Shown here: piece by piece, positions 1 through 6,272 of the stretch
Numbering within the stretch: position 1 is the first letter of the stretch
How the letters are laid out: each line of letters opens with the position of its first letter
Source: Rhodoferax sp. OV413
Lineage (GTDB): Bacteria; Pseudomonadota; Gammaproteobacteria; Burkholderiales; Burkholderiaceae_C
DNA: 9,737 nucleotides
Assembly (NCBI GenBank): GCA_945861195.1
Contig: CAMATS010000058.1
Span: forward strand, 1 to 9,737
Direction of reading: 5' to 3'
Program-made: the position numbers and the translations under genes
The notes under the pieces: generated by a model
Database searches by the model: none
The model's input: the letters and a program-made list of their open reading frames with translations, nothing else
What the model was told of the DNA's origin: nothing

Positions 1-722
1 ACCCAATCCCAGTAAAAGCGGGGCGCCGGGTTGGCGCTTGCCATGGCCAGGGCCGCTGCATTGACGGCTACAAAACCAATGCCAGGCGGGCACATCAGCC
101 CTTTTTGCGAGGCTCCCAGCACAACATCGGCGCGCAGTGCGTCCATGGCAAAGGGTGCGGCGCCCAAAGAGGCCACCACATCAACTACAAACAGCGCCGG
201 GTGGCCCGTGGCATCGATGGCGGCGCGCAGCGCAGCCAGGTCGGTGCTAACGCCGCTGGAGGTATCGGTGTGCACCACAAACACGGCCCGAATCTCATGC
301 TGATGGTCCTGGCGCAAGGCCTGCGCCACAGCCGCAGCGTCAATCGGCAGGCCTTCAATCCAAGGGGTGCGCAACACGCGCCGCCCCAGCGCCTCGGTTT
401 GTACGGCCCAAGACTCCGAGAAATGCCCGGTGCCGGGCACCAGTGCTGCACCGCCTAAAGGCAGCAGGTTTTCCACCACGGCCTCCCACACACCATGGCC
501 GTTGGAGGCGTACAAAAAAACATCGGCTGCCTCGGTTTGCAGCAGTCGGCGCAGGCCGGTCTCGCAGGCTTTGATGCTGCTGTCGACACGCGGGTCGCCC
601 AGGTCCATGGGTTGGCGGTTCATCGCCCACAGCACTTCGTCGGGCACTGGCGTTGGCCCGGGTGAATGCAGCAGGCGTCGGCCCACAATCCGGCCTGCGC
701 CTTGAGTTGCTAATGCTTTCAA
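1..722 (-). CDS. Class V PLP-dependent aminotransferase (alanine-glyoxylate / serine-pyruvate type), C-terminus cut by window edge
   Basis: The 240 visible codons encode the N-terminal part and most of the large PLP domain of a fold-type I, class V aminotransferase. Family landmarks are the N-terminal PGPTPVP segment, the YASNGHG loop that contacts the PLP phosphate, the FVVHTDTSSGV stretch, the DVVASLGA strand with the PLP-pyridine aspartate, and the GASQKG motif whose Lys (about residue 207, codon 104-102) should form the Schiff base. Relatives interconvert alanine/serine and glyoxylate/pyruvate; the exact substrate cannot be read here. I chose the TTG at 722-720 as start because GGGAG lies 8 nt upstream (inside the end of polA) and TTG overlaps the polA TGA, suggesting translational coupling. 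A GTG at 686-684 is an alternative, 12 residues shorter, with a poorer ribosome site. The gene probably shares a transcript with polA. The family call is firm, the substrate and start are not. Confidence 0.85.
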   Translation of the reverse strand, partial: MKALATQGAGRIVGRRLLHSPGPTPVPDEVLWAMNRQPMDLGDPRVDSSIKACETGLRRLLQTEAADVFLYASNGHGVWEAVVENLLPLGGAALVPGTGHFSESWAVQTEALGRRVLRTPWIEGLPIDAAAVAQALRQDHQHEIRAVFVVHTDTSSGVSTDLAALRAAIDATGHPALFVVDVVASLGAAPFAMDALRADVVLGASQKGLMCPPGIGFVAVNAAALAMASANPAPRFYWDW

Positions 723-3544
723 TGGGCTTTCTCCCAGTTAGATCCAACACCTATTTCAGCAAGCAGTGGCACGCGCAACTTCGCGACACCCGCCATCAAA
801 CGCGGTATTTCATGGCGTACCCAGTGCAGCTCAGCCTCGGGCACCTCGAACACCAGTTCGTCATGTACCTGCATGATCATTTTGGTGGCGCGTTGCTCGG
901 CGTCCAGCACCTGTTGCACCTTGACCATGCTGAGCTTGATCAGGTCGGCTGCCGTGCCCTGCATGGGCGCGTTGATGGCGGCGCGCTCGGCGCCGCTGCG
1001 GCGTGGCCCGTTGGGCGAGTTGATCTCAGGCAGGTAGAGCCGCCGGCCAAACACGGTTTCCACATAGCCCTGCGCCTTGGCCTGCTGGCGGGTCTCGTCC
1101 ATGTAGCGTTTGACGCCGGGGTAGCGCTCAAAGTAGCGTTCGATGTAATTTTTGGCCGCCGTGTTGTCAATGCCCAGGCTGCGCGCCAAGCCGTAAGCGC
1201 TCATACCGTAAATCAGGCCGAAGTTGATCACCTTGGCATAGCGGCGCTGCTCGCTGGTCACTTGATCGGTGCTCAGACCGAACACTTCGGCCGCGGTGGC
1301 GCGGTGCACGTCCATGCCGTCGTGAAAGGCCAGCACCAGCGCCGCGTCGCCGCTCAGGTGGGCCATGATGCGCAGCTCGATCTGGCTGTAGTCGGCGCTG
1401 GCGATCAGGCTGCCGGAGGAAGCCACAAAGGCCTCGCGCACGCGCCGGCCCTCGGCGGTGCGCACCGGGATGTTTTGCAGGTTGGGCTCGTTGCTGGACA
1501 GCCGCCCCGTGACCGCCACAGCCTGCGCATAGTGGGTGTGTACCCGGCCGGTGCGCGGGTGCGCCAGCTGGGCCAGTTTGTCGGTGTAGGTGCCCTTGAG
1601 CTTGGACAGGCCCCGATGCTCCAGGATCTTGGCCGGCAGCGGATAGTCTTCGGCCAGCTTTTCCAGCACTTCTTCGTCGGTGCTGGGTGCGCCGGTGGCG
1701 GTTTTCTTGACCACCGGCAGGCCGAGCTGAGTGAAGAAAATCTCGCCAATTTGCTTGGGGCTGCCCAGGTTGAAGGGCTGGCCTGCCAGGGTATGGGCCT
1801 CGCCCTCGAGCTGCAGGATGCGCTGGCCCAGCTCATGGCTTTGCAGCGCCAGCATGGGCCCGTCAATCAGCACGCCGTTGCGCTCAATGCGGTACAGGGC
1901 CTCGCTGCTGGCGATCTCCATTTGGTAGATAAAGCGCAGCCGGTCGTCGGCCTGCAGCTGGGGCCAAAGCGCATGGTGGACAGCGAGCGTCTGGTCAGAG
2001 TCCTCGCACGCGTATTCGGTGGCGCGGGCGATATCGACCTGCGAGAAAGAAATCTGCCCCGCCCCCTTGCCGCACAGGTCTTCATAGCTGATACCGCCGC
2101 GCCCCAGGTGGCGCAAAGCCAGGCTGGCCAGCCCGTGCGGCTTGTGCACCTCGAGCACATAGCTCTGCAGCATGGTGTCGTGCACATAGCCCTGCACCTC
2201 GATGCCGTGGTTGGCGAGTACATGGCGGTCATACTTGACGTGTTGGCCCAGCTTGGGCCGGCTGGCGTCCTCCAGCCAGGGTTTCAGGCGGGCCAGCACC
2301 TCAGCCCGGGGCAGCTGCTCGGGCGCACCAGGGTAGTCGTGGGCCAGCGGCACATAGGCGGCCTCACCCGGCTGCACCGAAAAGCTCATGCCCACGATCT
2401 CGGCGCGCATCTCATTAAGCGAGGTGGTCTCGGTGTCAAGCGCCACCAAATCTGCCGTCTCAATGCGAGACAGCCAGAGCTCAAAAGCTGGCCAATCCAG
2501 CAGAGTGTCGCAACGCAAGGGAATGGCTGGGGGCATGTGGCTGGCCGGGCTTGGCTGGCTCGCGGCCGCGGCCTCAGCCTGGGCTTCGTCAAACAGGCCG
2601 GGCTCGGTTGGGCGTGGTGTTTTACCCGCACCGGACTGCCAGACACCCGAGGCACCACTGGTCCGCGCCAGTCCCTTGAAGCCGAATTTTTCATAAAAAA
2701 CCTGTAGGGCGGCAGCATCTTCAGTGCCGGTGCGAATCGCATCCAACATCGGCAAGCCAGGCACCCAGGCCTGCAGGTCGCAATCGAGCTTGATGCTGAG
2801 CAGTTGCCGGCCGGTGGGCAGCCAATCCAGCGCATTTTTGAGGTTCTCGCCGGCTACACCCTTGATCTCGTCCACATGGGCCACCACCGCCGCCAGCGAG
2901 CCGTATTCTTGCAGCCACTTGGCGGCAGTCTTGGGGCCCACCTTGGCCACGCCGGGCACGTTGTCAACAGCGTCGCCCACCAGGGTCTGGTAATCGACCA
3001 TCAGGTGCGGTGGCACGCCAAACTCGGCCTCGACGCCTGCCACATCACGGCGGCGGCCGTTCATGGTGTCAACAATCGTGATGCGCTGGTTGACCAGTTG
3101 CGCCAAGTCTTTGTCGCCGCTGCTCACCAGCACGTCCATGCCCTGCTGCGCAGCACCAACTGCCAGGGTGCCAATCACATCGTCGGCCTCGACGCCCGGC
3201 ACACTGAGAACTTTCCAGCCCATCAGCCGCACCAGCTCATGGATCGGCTCGATCTGGGCCCGCAGATCCTCGGGCATGGGGGAGCGTTGGGCCTTGTAGG
3301 CTGGGTAGATGGCGTCGCGAAAGGTAGGGCCATGGGCGTCGAACACGCAGGCAGCGTAATCAGACGGCACATCTTTACGCAGTTTTTGCAGCATGTTGAC
3401 CATGCCGCGAATCGCGCCAGTAGGCGCGCTGGCCGGGTCACCCGGTATGGCGCGCAGATCCGGCATGGCATGAAAGGCTCGGTAGAGGTAGCTCGAGCCA
3501 TCAACCAGCAGCAGGATTTTGGGCGGCAAGCAGGTTTCAGACAT
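719..3544 (-). CDS. polA: DNA polymerase I (PolA), complete, 941 aa
   Basis: Cytosolic repair and Okazaki-fragment processing polymerase. Three domains are seen in order. First, a 5'-3' exonuclease/FEN domain (about residues 9-290) with the metal-binding segments LLLVDGSS (Asp15), VEADDVIG, SSGDKDL and LVGDAVDNVPG. Then comes a Pro/Ala-rich linker (about 295-345). The 3'-5' proofreading domain follows, with all acidic residues present: ALDTETTSL (Asp370, Glu372), KYDRHVL (Asp439) and YACEDSDQ (Asp517). The polymerase domain has motif A SADYSQIELR (Asp718), motif B RRYAKVINFGLIYG, and motif C QVHDELV (His894, Asp895). The Phe in INFGLIYG matches E. coli Phe762, which favours normal dNTP over ddNTP discrimination. 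Length is typical of the family (about 930-950). The open frame extends upstream, but the ATG at 3544 immediately precedes the conserved exonuclease start, so I place the start there; its ribosome site is weak. It is divergent from the DUF2782-thrB unit. Confidence 0.97.
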   Translation of the reverse strand: MSETCLPPKILLLVDGSSYLYRAFHAMPDLRAIPGDPASAPTGAIRGMVNMLQKLRKDVPSDYAACVFDAHGPTFRDAIYPAYKAQRSPMPEDLRAQIEPIHELVRLMGWKVLSVPGVEADDVIGTLAVGAAQQGMDVLVSSGDKDLAQLVNQRITIVDTMNGRRRDVAGVEAEFGVPPHLMVDYQTLVGDAVDNVPGVAKVGPKTAAKWLQEYGSLAAVVAHVDEIKGVAGENLKNALDWLPTGRQLLSIKLDCDLQAWVPGLPMLDAIRTGTEDAAALQVFYEKFGFKGLARTSGASGVWQSGAGKTPRPTEPGLFDEAQAEAAAASQPSPASHMPPAIPLRCDTLLDWPAFELWLSRIETADLVALDTETTSLNEMRAEIVGMSFSVQPGEAAYVPLAHDYPGAPEQLPRAEVLARLKPWLEDASRPKLGQHVKYDRHVLANHGIEVQGYVHDTMLQSYVLEVHKPHGLASLALRHLGRGGISYEDLCGKGAGQISFSQVDIARATEYACEDSDQTLAVHHALWPQLQADDRLRFIYQMEIASSEALYRIERNGVLIDGPMLALQSHELGQRILQLEGEAHTLAGQPFNLGSPKQIGEIFFTQLGLPVVKKTATGAPSTDEEVLEKLAEDYPLPAKILEHRGLSKLKGTYTDKLAQLAHPRTGRVHTHYAQAVAVTGRLSSNEPNLQNIPVRTAEGRRVREAFVASSGSLIASADYSQIELRIMAHLSGDAALVLAFHDGMDVHRATAAEVFGLSTDQVTSEQRRYAKVINFGLIYGMSAYGLARSLGIDNTAAKNYIERYFERYPGVKRYMDETRQQAKAQGYVETVFGRRLYLPEINSPNGPRRSGAERAAINAPMQGTAADLIKLSMVKVQQVLDAEQRATKMIMQVHDELVFEVPEAELHWVRHEIPRLMAGVAKLRVPLLAEIGVGSNWEKAH

Positions 3545-3598
3545 GACCGTATTTTGCCTGTGCCGCAACCCGCCCGTCTGGTTTGGCCCATCTGGTTC

Positions 3599-3604
3599 TA
3601 CAAT
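3599..3604 (+). promoter_or_regulatory. Putative -10 element (TACAAT) for the DUF2782-thrB unit
   Basis: TACAAT matches the sigma-70 -10 consensus at five of six positions. It ends 7 nt before the ATG at 3612, so a start site at the usual distance would fall on or next to that ATG, implying a leaderless or nearly leaderless mRNA. I see no convincing -35 hexamer at 16-18 nt upstream. No Shine-Dalgarno sequence precedes the ATG, which fits a leaderless start but does not prove it. Confidence 0.35.
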
Positions 3605-3611
3605 GTTTTGC

Positions 3612-3905
3612 ATGCGTAACCCCCTGATCCTCAGCATTTTTGTCGTCTGGCTCAACCTCTGCCAGGCGCAGACCGCCGTACCCAAGCCCGCTGAACCAGC
3701 GTCAGGCAACAGCCGCAGCACCGCAGCAGCAGCGATTGAAACCCGCACCGAACGCATACAGGTAGAGGATGCGGGTTCCTTGATCACCGAGCTGCGTGTG
3801 GGCGGTGAAACCCGCAGCATCACGGTGCAGCCCAAGGGCGGGATGCCCAGCTACCAGGTGCAGCCCGGCACGGGCGAACGCAGCTGGAAGATCGGCAGCT
3901 TTTAA
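3612..3905 (+). CDS. DUF2782 family exported small protein, 97 aa
   Basis: Small protein with an N-terminal signal peptide: MRNPL, then a hydrophobic core ILSIFVVWLNL, with likely cleavage near QA-QT around residue 21. The mature part has a Pro/Ala-rich linker followed by a compact region with TERIQVEDAGSLITELRVGG, a PKGGMPSYQV turn and a short C-terminal tail. This matches the DUF2782 pattern (a 'xxEYRVNG..y.vkV.Pk.GppYyl' segment), and the location between polA and thrB is where this family sits in pseudomonads and other proteobacteria. Function is unknown; a periplasmic location is inferred from the signal peptide. The start at 3612 is preferred over the in-frame ATG at 3603, which would lie inside the putative -10 element and lengthen the signal peptide only by MFC. 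It is the first gene of a likely operon with thrB (5-nt gap). Confidence 0.8.
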   Translation: MRNPLILSIFVVWLNLCQAQTAVPKPAEPASGNSRSTAAAAIETRTERIQVEDAGSLITELRVGGETRSITVQPKGGMPSYQVQPGTGERSWKIGSF

Positions 3906-3910
3906 GCAGC

Positions 3911-4906
3911 ATGGCGGTCTACACCGAGGTCGCTGCCCAAGAGGCCGGCGCGCTCATGCAACAGCTTGGCCTGGGCGAACTGCGCACGCTGCAGGGCTGC
4001 GCAGGCGGCATCGAGAACACCAACTACTTCGTCACCACCGAGCTGGCCGGGCAGAGCCGGGAGCTGGTACTCACGCTGTTTGAACGCCTCAGCTTGGTGC
4101 AACTGCCGTTTTATTTGCGACTGATGAAACACCTGGCGCAACATGATGTGCCGGTGCCCGAACCCAGCGCCAACCAGCAGGGCGACCTGGTGTTTGAATT
4201 CAAGGGCAAACCGACCGCCGTGGTAGAACGCCTGCGTGGCGCCAGCGAGCTCAAGCCAGGCACGCAACACTGCGCGCTGGTCGGCGCGATGCTGGCCCGC
4301 ATGCACTTGGCCGGGCGCGACTTTGACCTGCAACAACCTAACCTGCGCGGTCTGGCCTGGTGGGAAGAAACCGTGCCTGTGGTGCTGCCCTACCTCAGTG
4401 CGAGCCAAGCCACGCTGATACAAAGCGAGCTGGCTTACCAGGTGCATGTGGCGCGCGACGCCCACTACAGCGCACTGCCGCGCGGCCCCATTCATGCCGA
4501 CCTGTTTCGCGACAACGTGATGTTCGAGCGGGTGGGCGGCGAGCTGCGCTTGACTGGCTTTTTTGATTTTTATTTTGCTGGTGTTGACAACTGGCTGTTT
4601 GACATCGCGGTTTGCCTGAACGACTGGTGCGTGGAGCCGCTCACCGGCGCCCACCAAAGCGGGCTGTGCGAGAGCTTTCTAGGGGCTTACCAAGACCTGC
4701 GGCCGCTGCGCAGCGCCGAGCGTCGGTTGCTGCCAGCCCTGCTGCGCGCTGCGGCCCTGCGCTTTTGGATCTCGCGCCTGTGGGATCTGCATCTGCCGCG
4801 CCAAGCCAGTGTGCTCAAGCCCCATGACCCGGCGCAGTTTGAGCGCATCTTGCGCCAACGGGTAGCCCATCCGCTAAGGCTCGCTACCATGGCTGAAATG
4901 GCATGA
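3911..4906 (+). CDS. thrB: Homoserine kinase ThrB, APH/choline-kinase-fold type, 331 aa
   Basis: Phosphorylates L-homoserine to O-phospho-L-homoserine with ATP, the penultimate step of threonine biosynthesis, in the cytosol. This is the aminoglycoside-phosphotransferase-like ThrB of beta- and many other proteobacteria, not the GHMP-fold enzyme of E. coli. Visible landmarks are the N-terminal GCAGGIENTNYFV nucleotide loop; VLTLFERL with the following helix; the VVERLRG hinge; the catalytic loop HADLFRDN (His195, Asp197, Asn202); and the metal-binding segment GFFDFYFAG (Asp219), followed by DIAVCLNDWC. Length is close to the family's usual 310-330 residues. The ATG at 3911 lies 5 nt after the DUF2782 stop, and the MAVYTEV beginning is typical of the family. 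The stop overlaps the next gene's ATG (ATGA), so all three plus-strand genes here are probably co-transcribed and partly coupled. Confidence 0.95.
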   Translation: MAVYTEVAAQEAGALMQQLGLGELRTLQGCAGGIENTNYFVTTELAGQSRELVLTLFERLSLVQLPFYLRLMKHLAQHDVPVPEPSANQQGDLVFEFKGKPTAVVERLRGASELKPGTQHCALVGAMLARMHLAGRDFDLQQPNLRGLAWWEETVPVVLPYLSASQATLIQSELAYQVHVARDAHYSALPRGPIHADLFRDNVMFERVGGELRLTGFFDFYFAGVDNWLFDIAVCLNDWCVEPLTGAHQSGLCESFLGAYQDLRPLRSAERRLLPALLRAAALRFWISRLWDLHLPRQASVLKPHDPAQFERILRQRVAHPLRLATMAEMA

Positions 4907-5682
4907 AACTCCAGCTCGTGCCGGCTCGCACCGGTTTTGTTTGGGTCAGGCTGGGCATACGCACTTTTTTGCGCCAGCCGCTGGCCCTCACCGGCCTGTT
5001 TTTCATGTTCATGGCGGGCATGACCCTGATCAGCCAACTGCCGCTGCTCGGTGTGCCGCTGGCCATGGTGCTGCTGCCCGGCACCACCTTGGGCCTGATG
5101 GCGGCCACTCGGGAAGCCGCTGCCGGAAAGTTCCCGATGCCCCGAATGATTTTGACCGGCTTTCGCGGTGGCCCGAAAGCCCTGCGTGGCATGCTGCTGC
5201 TCGGCGCTCTTTACACACTGGGTTTTCTGCTGGCCATGGGCGCGTCCTGGCTGGTTGACGGCGGGGGGTTTAGCCGGGTCTACCTGGGCGGCGCCTCGCC
5301 CAGCGCGCAGGCCATGCTAGAGCCAGGTTTTCAGGCCGCGATGTGGACATTTATCGCCATTCACCTGCCGGTGTCGCTGCTGTTTTGGCATGCGCCAGCA
5401 CTGCTCTACTGGCATGGCCTCGCGCCGATGAAGAGCGTGTTTTTTAGCTTGGTCGCCTGCCTGCGCAACTTTCGCGCGCTGGTGGTGTTTGGCCTGAGCT
5501 GGATGCTGCTGCTCATTTTCTTACTGCTGGCGGTCACCCTGCTGGCCTCTGCAATCGATCTCGGTGACAACCTCGGCGCCCTGATGTTCCCGCTGATGCT
5601 GCTGGTGGCAGCAATGTTTTTTTGCTCGCTGTTTTTCACTTACCGCGACACCTTCGAAGCCACTGAGGTGCTGCTGGCCTGA
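4903..5682 (+). CDS. BPSS1780-family integral membrane protein, 259 aa
   Basis: A polytopic inner-membrane protein of unknown function that resembles the BPSS1780 family of Burkholderiales. Hydrophobic segments are visible at about residues 27-45, 47-66, 96-118, 146-170, 190-217 and 223-246, predicting six helices. Short basic or charged connectors carry conserved-looking stretches such as PARTGFVWVR at the N-terminus, RGGPKALRG before helix 3, and FTYRDTFEA near the C-terminus. The ATG at 4903 overlaps the thrB stop by 4 nt, so it is the third gene of the DUF2782-thrB unit. From codon 161 (position 5383) to the stop, the gene is repeated 557 bp downstream as an orphan tail. The full-length copy itself appears intact. 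There is no catalytic motif from which to propose an activity. Confidence 0.8.
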   Translation: MKLQLVPARTGFVWVRLGIRTFLRQPLALTGLFFMFMAGMTLISQLPLLGVPLAMVLLPGTTLGLMAATREAAAGKFPMPRMILTGFRGGPKALRGMLLLGALYTLGFLLAMGASWLVDGGGFSRVYLGGASPSAQAMLEPGFQAAMWTFIAIHLPVSLLFWHAPALLYWHGLAPMKSVFFSLVACLRNFRALVVFGLSWMLLLIFLLLAVTLLASAIDLGDNLGALMFPLMLLVAAMFFCSLFFTYRDTFEATEVLLA

Positions 5683-5938
5683 TTGACAGCAGCCCGCTGC
5701 TCAGCCCAGCACAGTCAACTTCGCCACACTCAAAGCCAGCCACTTCACACCGTGGCGCGGGAAACTGATTTGCGCCCGGGCGTCTTCGCCCACGCCTTCC
5801 AGGGCCTGCACAGTTCCCTCGCCAAATTTGTTGTGAAAGACTTTCATGCCAGCGCTCAGGCCGTGGCCCGGGTCAGCCTTGCGCTTGGGCAGGGCCGGGC
5901 TGGCAAAACGCGAATAGTCGGTGCCAAACAGGCCTCCG
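5382..5938. repeat. Direct tandem duplication, copy 1 (557 bp)
   Basis: Copy 1 starts at GTTTTGGCATG (5382-5392) inside the membrane-protein gene. It covers the rest of that gene, the short convergent spacer, and the last part of an antisense uvrD copy. The next unit starts at the identical 11-mer at 5939-5949. Aligned by eye with copy 2, the coding parts differ at 19 positions in about 528 nt (about 3.6%). The spacer differs further and is 6 nt shorter here (18 versus 24 nt). In copy 1 the membrane-protein tail is the functional one and the uvrD tail is the relic. Confidence 0.93.
5674..5710. other. Copy-1 convergent junction with short hairpin, imperfect version of the copy-2 hairpin
   Basis: The stop codons of the membrane protein (5680-5682) and of the uvrD relic (5703-5701, minus strand) face each other across 18 nt. 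The spacer holds AGCAGC-CC-GCTGCT, which can form only a tight 5-6 bp stem. The outer arms that are perfect in copy 2 are mismatched here because the relic ends in a Gly codon instead of Ala. There is no T-tract on either strand, so terminator function is uncertain. Confidence 0.4.
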
Positions 5939-5949
5939 GTTTTGGCATG
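5701..5949 (-). pseudogene. Orphan 3' fragment of uvrD (C-terminal ~83 codons)
   Basis: Read on the minus strand, this fragment matches the last ~83 codons of the intact uvrD gene, from the KTGGLFGTDY region through the Tudor-like tail segment KFGEGTVQALEG to the stop. It lacks all helicase motifs, so it cannot encode a helicase. The frame is still open. The clear differences from the intact tail are two Ala replacements (for Ser and Thr) and a final Gly instead of Ala; six further changes are silent. A nearby ATG at 5958 would give an 85-residue peptide, but this ATG is created by the junction with the next repeat unit and has no evident ribosome site. I regard the fragment as a relic of the tandem duplication. 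Confidence 0.88.
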
Positions 5950-6239
5950 CGCCAGCACTGCTCTACTGGCATGGACTCGCGCCGATGAAGAGCGTGTTTT
6001 TTAGCCTGGTTGCCTGCCTGCGCAACTTTCGCGCGCTGGTGGTGTTTGGCCTGAGCTGGGTGCTGCTGCTCATTTTCTTGCTGCTGGCGGTCACCTTGCT
6101 GGCCTCTGCAATCGATCTCGGTGACAGCCTCGGCGCCCTGATGTTCCCACTGATGCTGCTGGTGGCAGCGATGTTTTTTTGCTCGCTGTTTTTCACTTAC
6201 CGCGATACCTTCGAAGCCACTGAGGTGCTGCTGGCCTGA
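5940..6239 (+). pseudogene. Orphan 3' fragment of the BPSS1780-family membrane protein gene (99 codons plus stop)
   Basis: This repeats codons 161-259 of the upstream membrane protein in the same frame, covering the end of helix 4 and helices 5 and 6. Differences from the intact tail are 10 substitutions in 290 nt. Only two change the protein (Met201 to Val, Asn223 to Ser); the other eight are silent. The frame is open, and an internal ATG at 5985 would encode an 84-residue, two-helix peptide, but I see no Shine-Dalgarno sequence ahead of it. It is probably transcribed by read-through from the thrB unit. It is best called a duplication relic; translation of the short peptide cannot be excluded. 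Confidence 0.85.
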
Positions 6240-6272
6240 ATCGGCAGCAGCCTGCTGCGCTGCTCAGGCCAG
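6231..6272. terminator. Symmetric hairpin spanning both stop codons, possible bidirectional terminator
   Basis: CTGGCCTGA (6231-6239) and TCAGGCCAG (6264-6272) form a perfect 9-bp inverted repeat. A second inverted repeat, GCAGCA / TGCTGC (6244-6249 and 6253-6258), lies inside it. The outer arms are the Leu-Ala-stop codons of the two convergent genes, which use identical codons. The structure is the same on both strands and could serve transcripts arriving from both sides. Neither strand has a T-tract after the stem, so this is not a canonical intrinsic terminator and may only block read-through or protect 3' ends. Confidence 0.45.

Noticed and set aside
653..2707. A 684-codon open frame on the plus strand
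   Set aside because: It lies antisense to polA, whose protein shows every expected motif. The frame is a by-product of high GC and codon bias, with His/Ala/Gly/Val-rich, motif-free translation.
3545..3835. An upstream extension of polA adding 97 residues
   Set aside because: The added sequence is antisense to the DUF2782 gene and unlike any PolA N-terminus; the ATG at 3544 fits the family.
3902..4657. A 251-codon open frame on the minus strand across thrB
   Set aside because: It is antisense to a clear homoserine kinase and has a His/Gln/Ala-rich product without family resemblance.
5985..6239. An independent 84-residue two-helix membrane protein gene
   Set aside because: It matches the C-terminus of the upstream protein, has no ribosome site, and is explained by the duplication. 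It is kept as a relic, though translation is not excluded.
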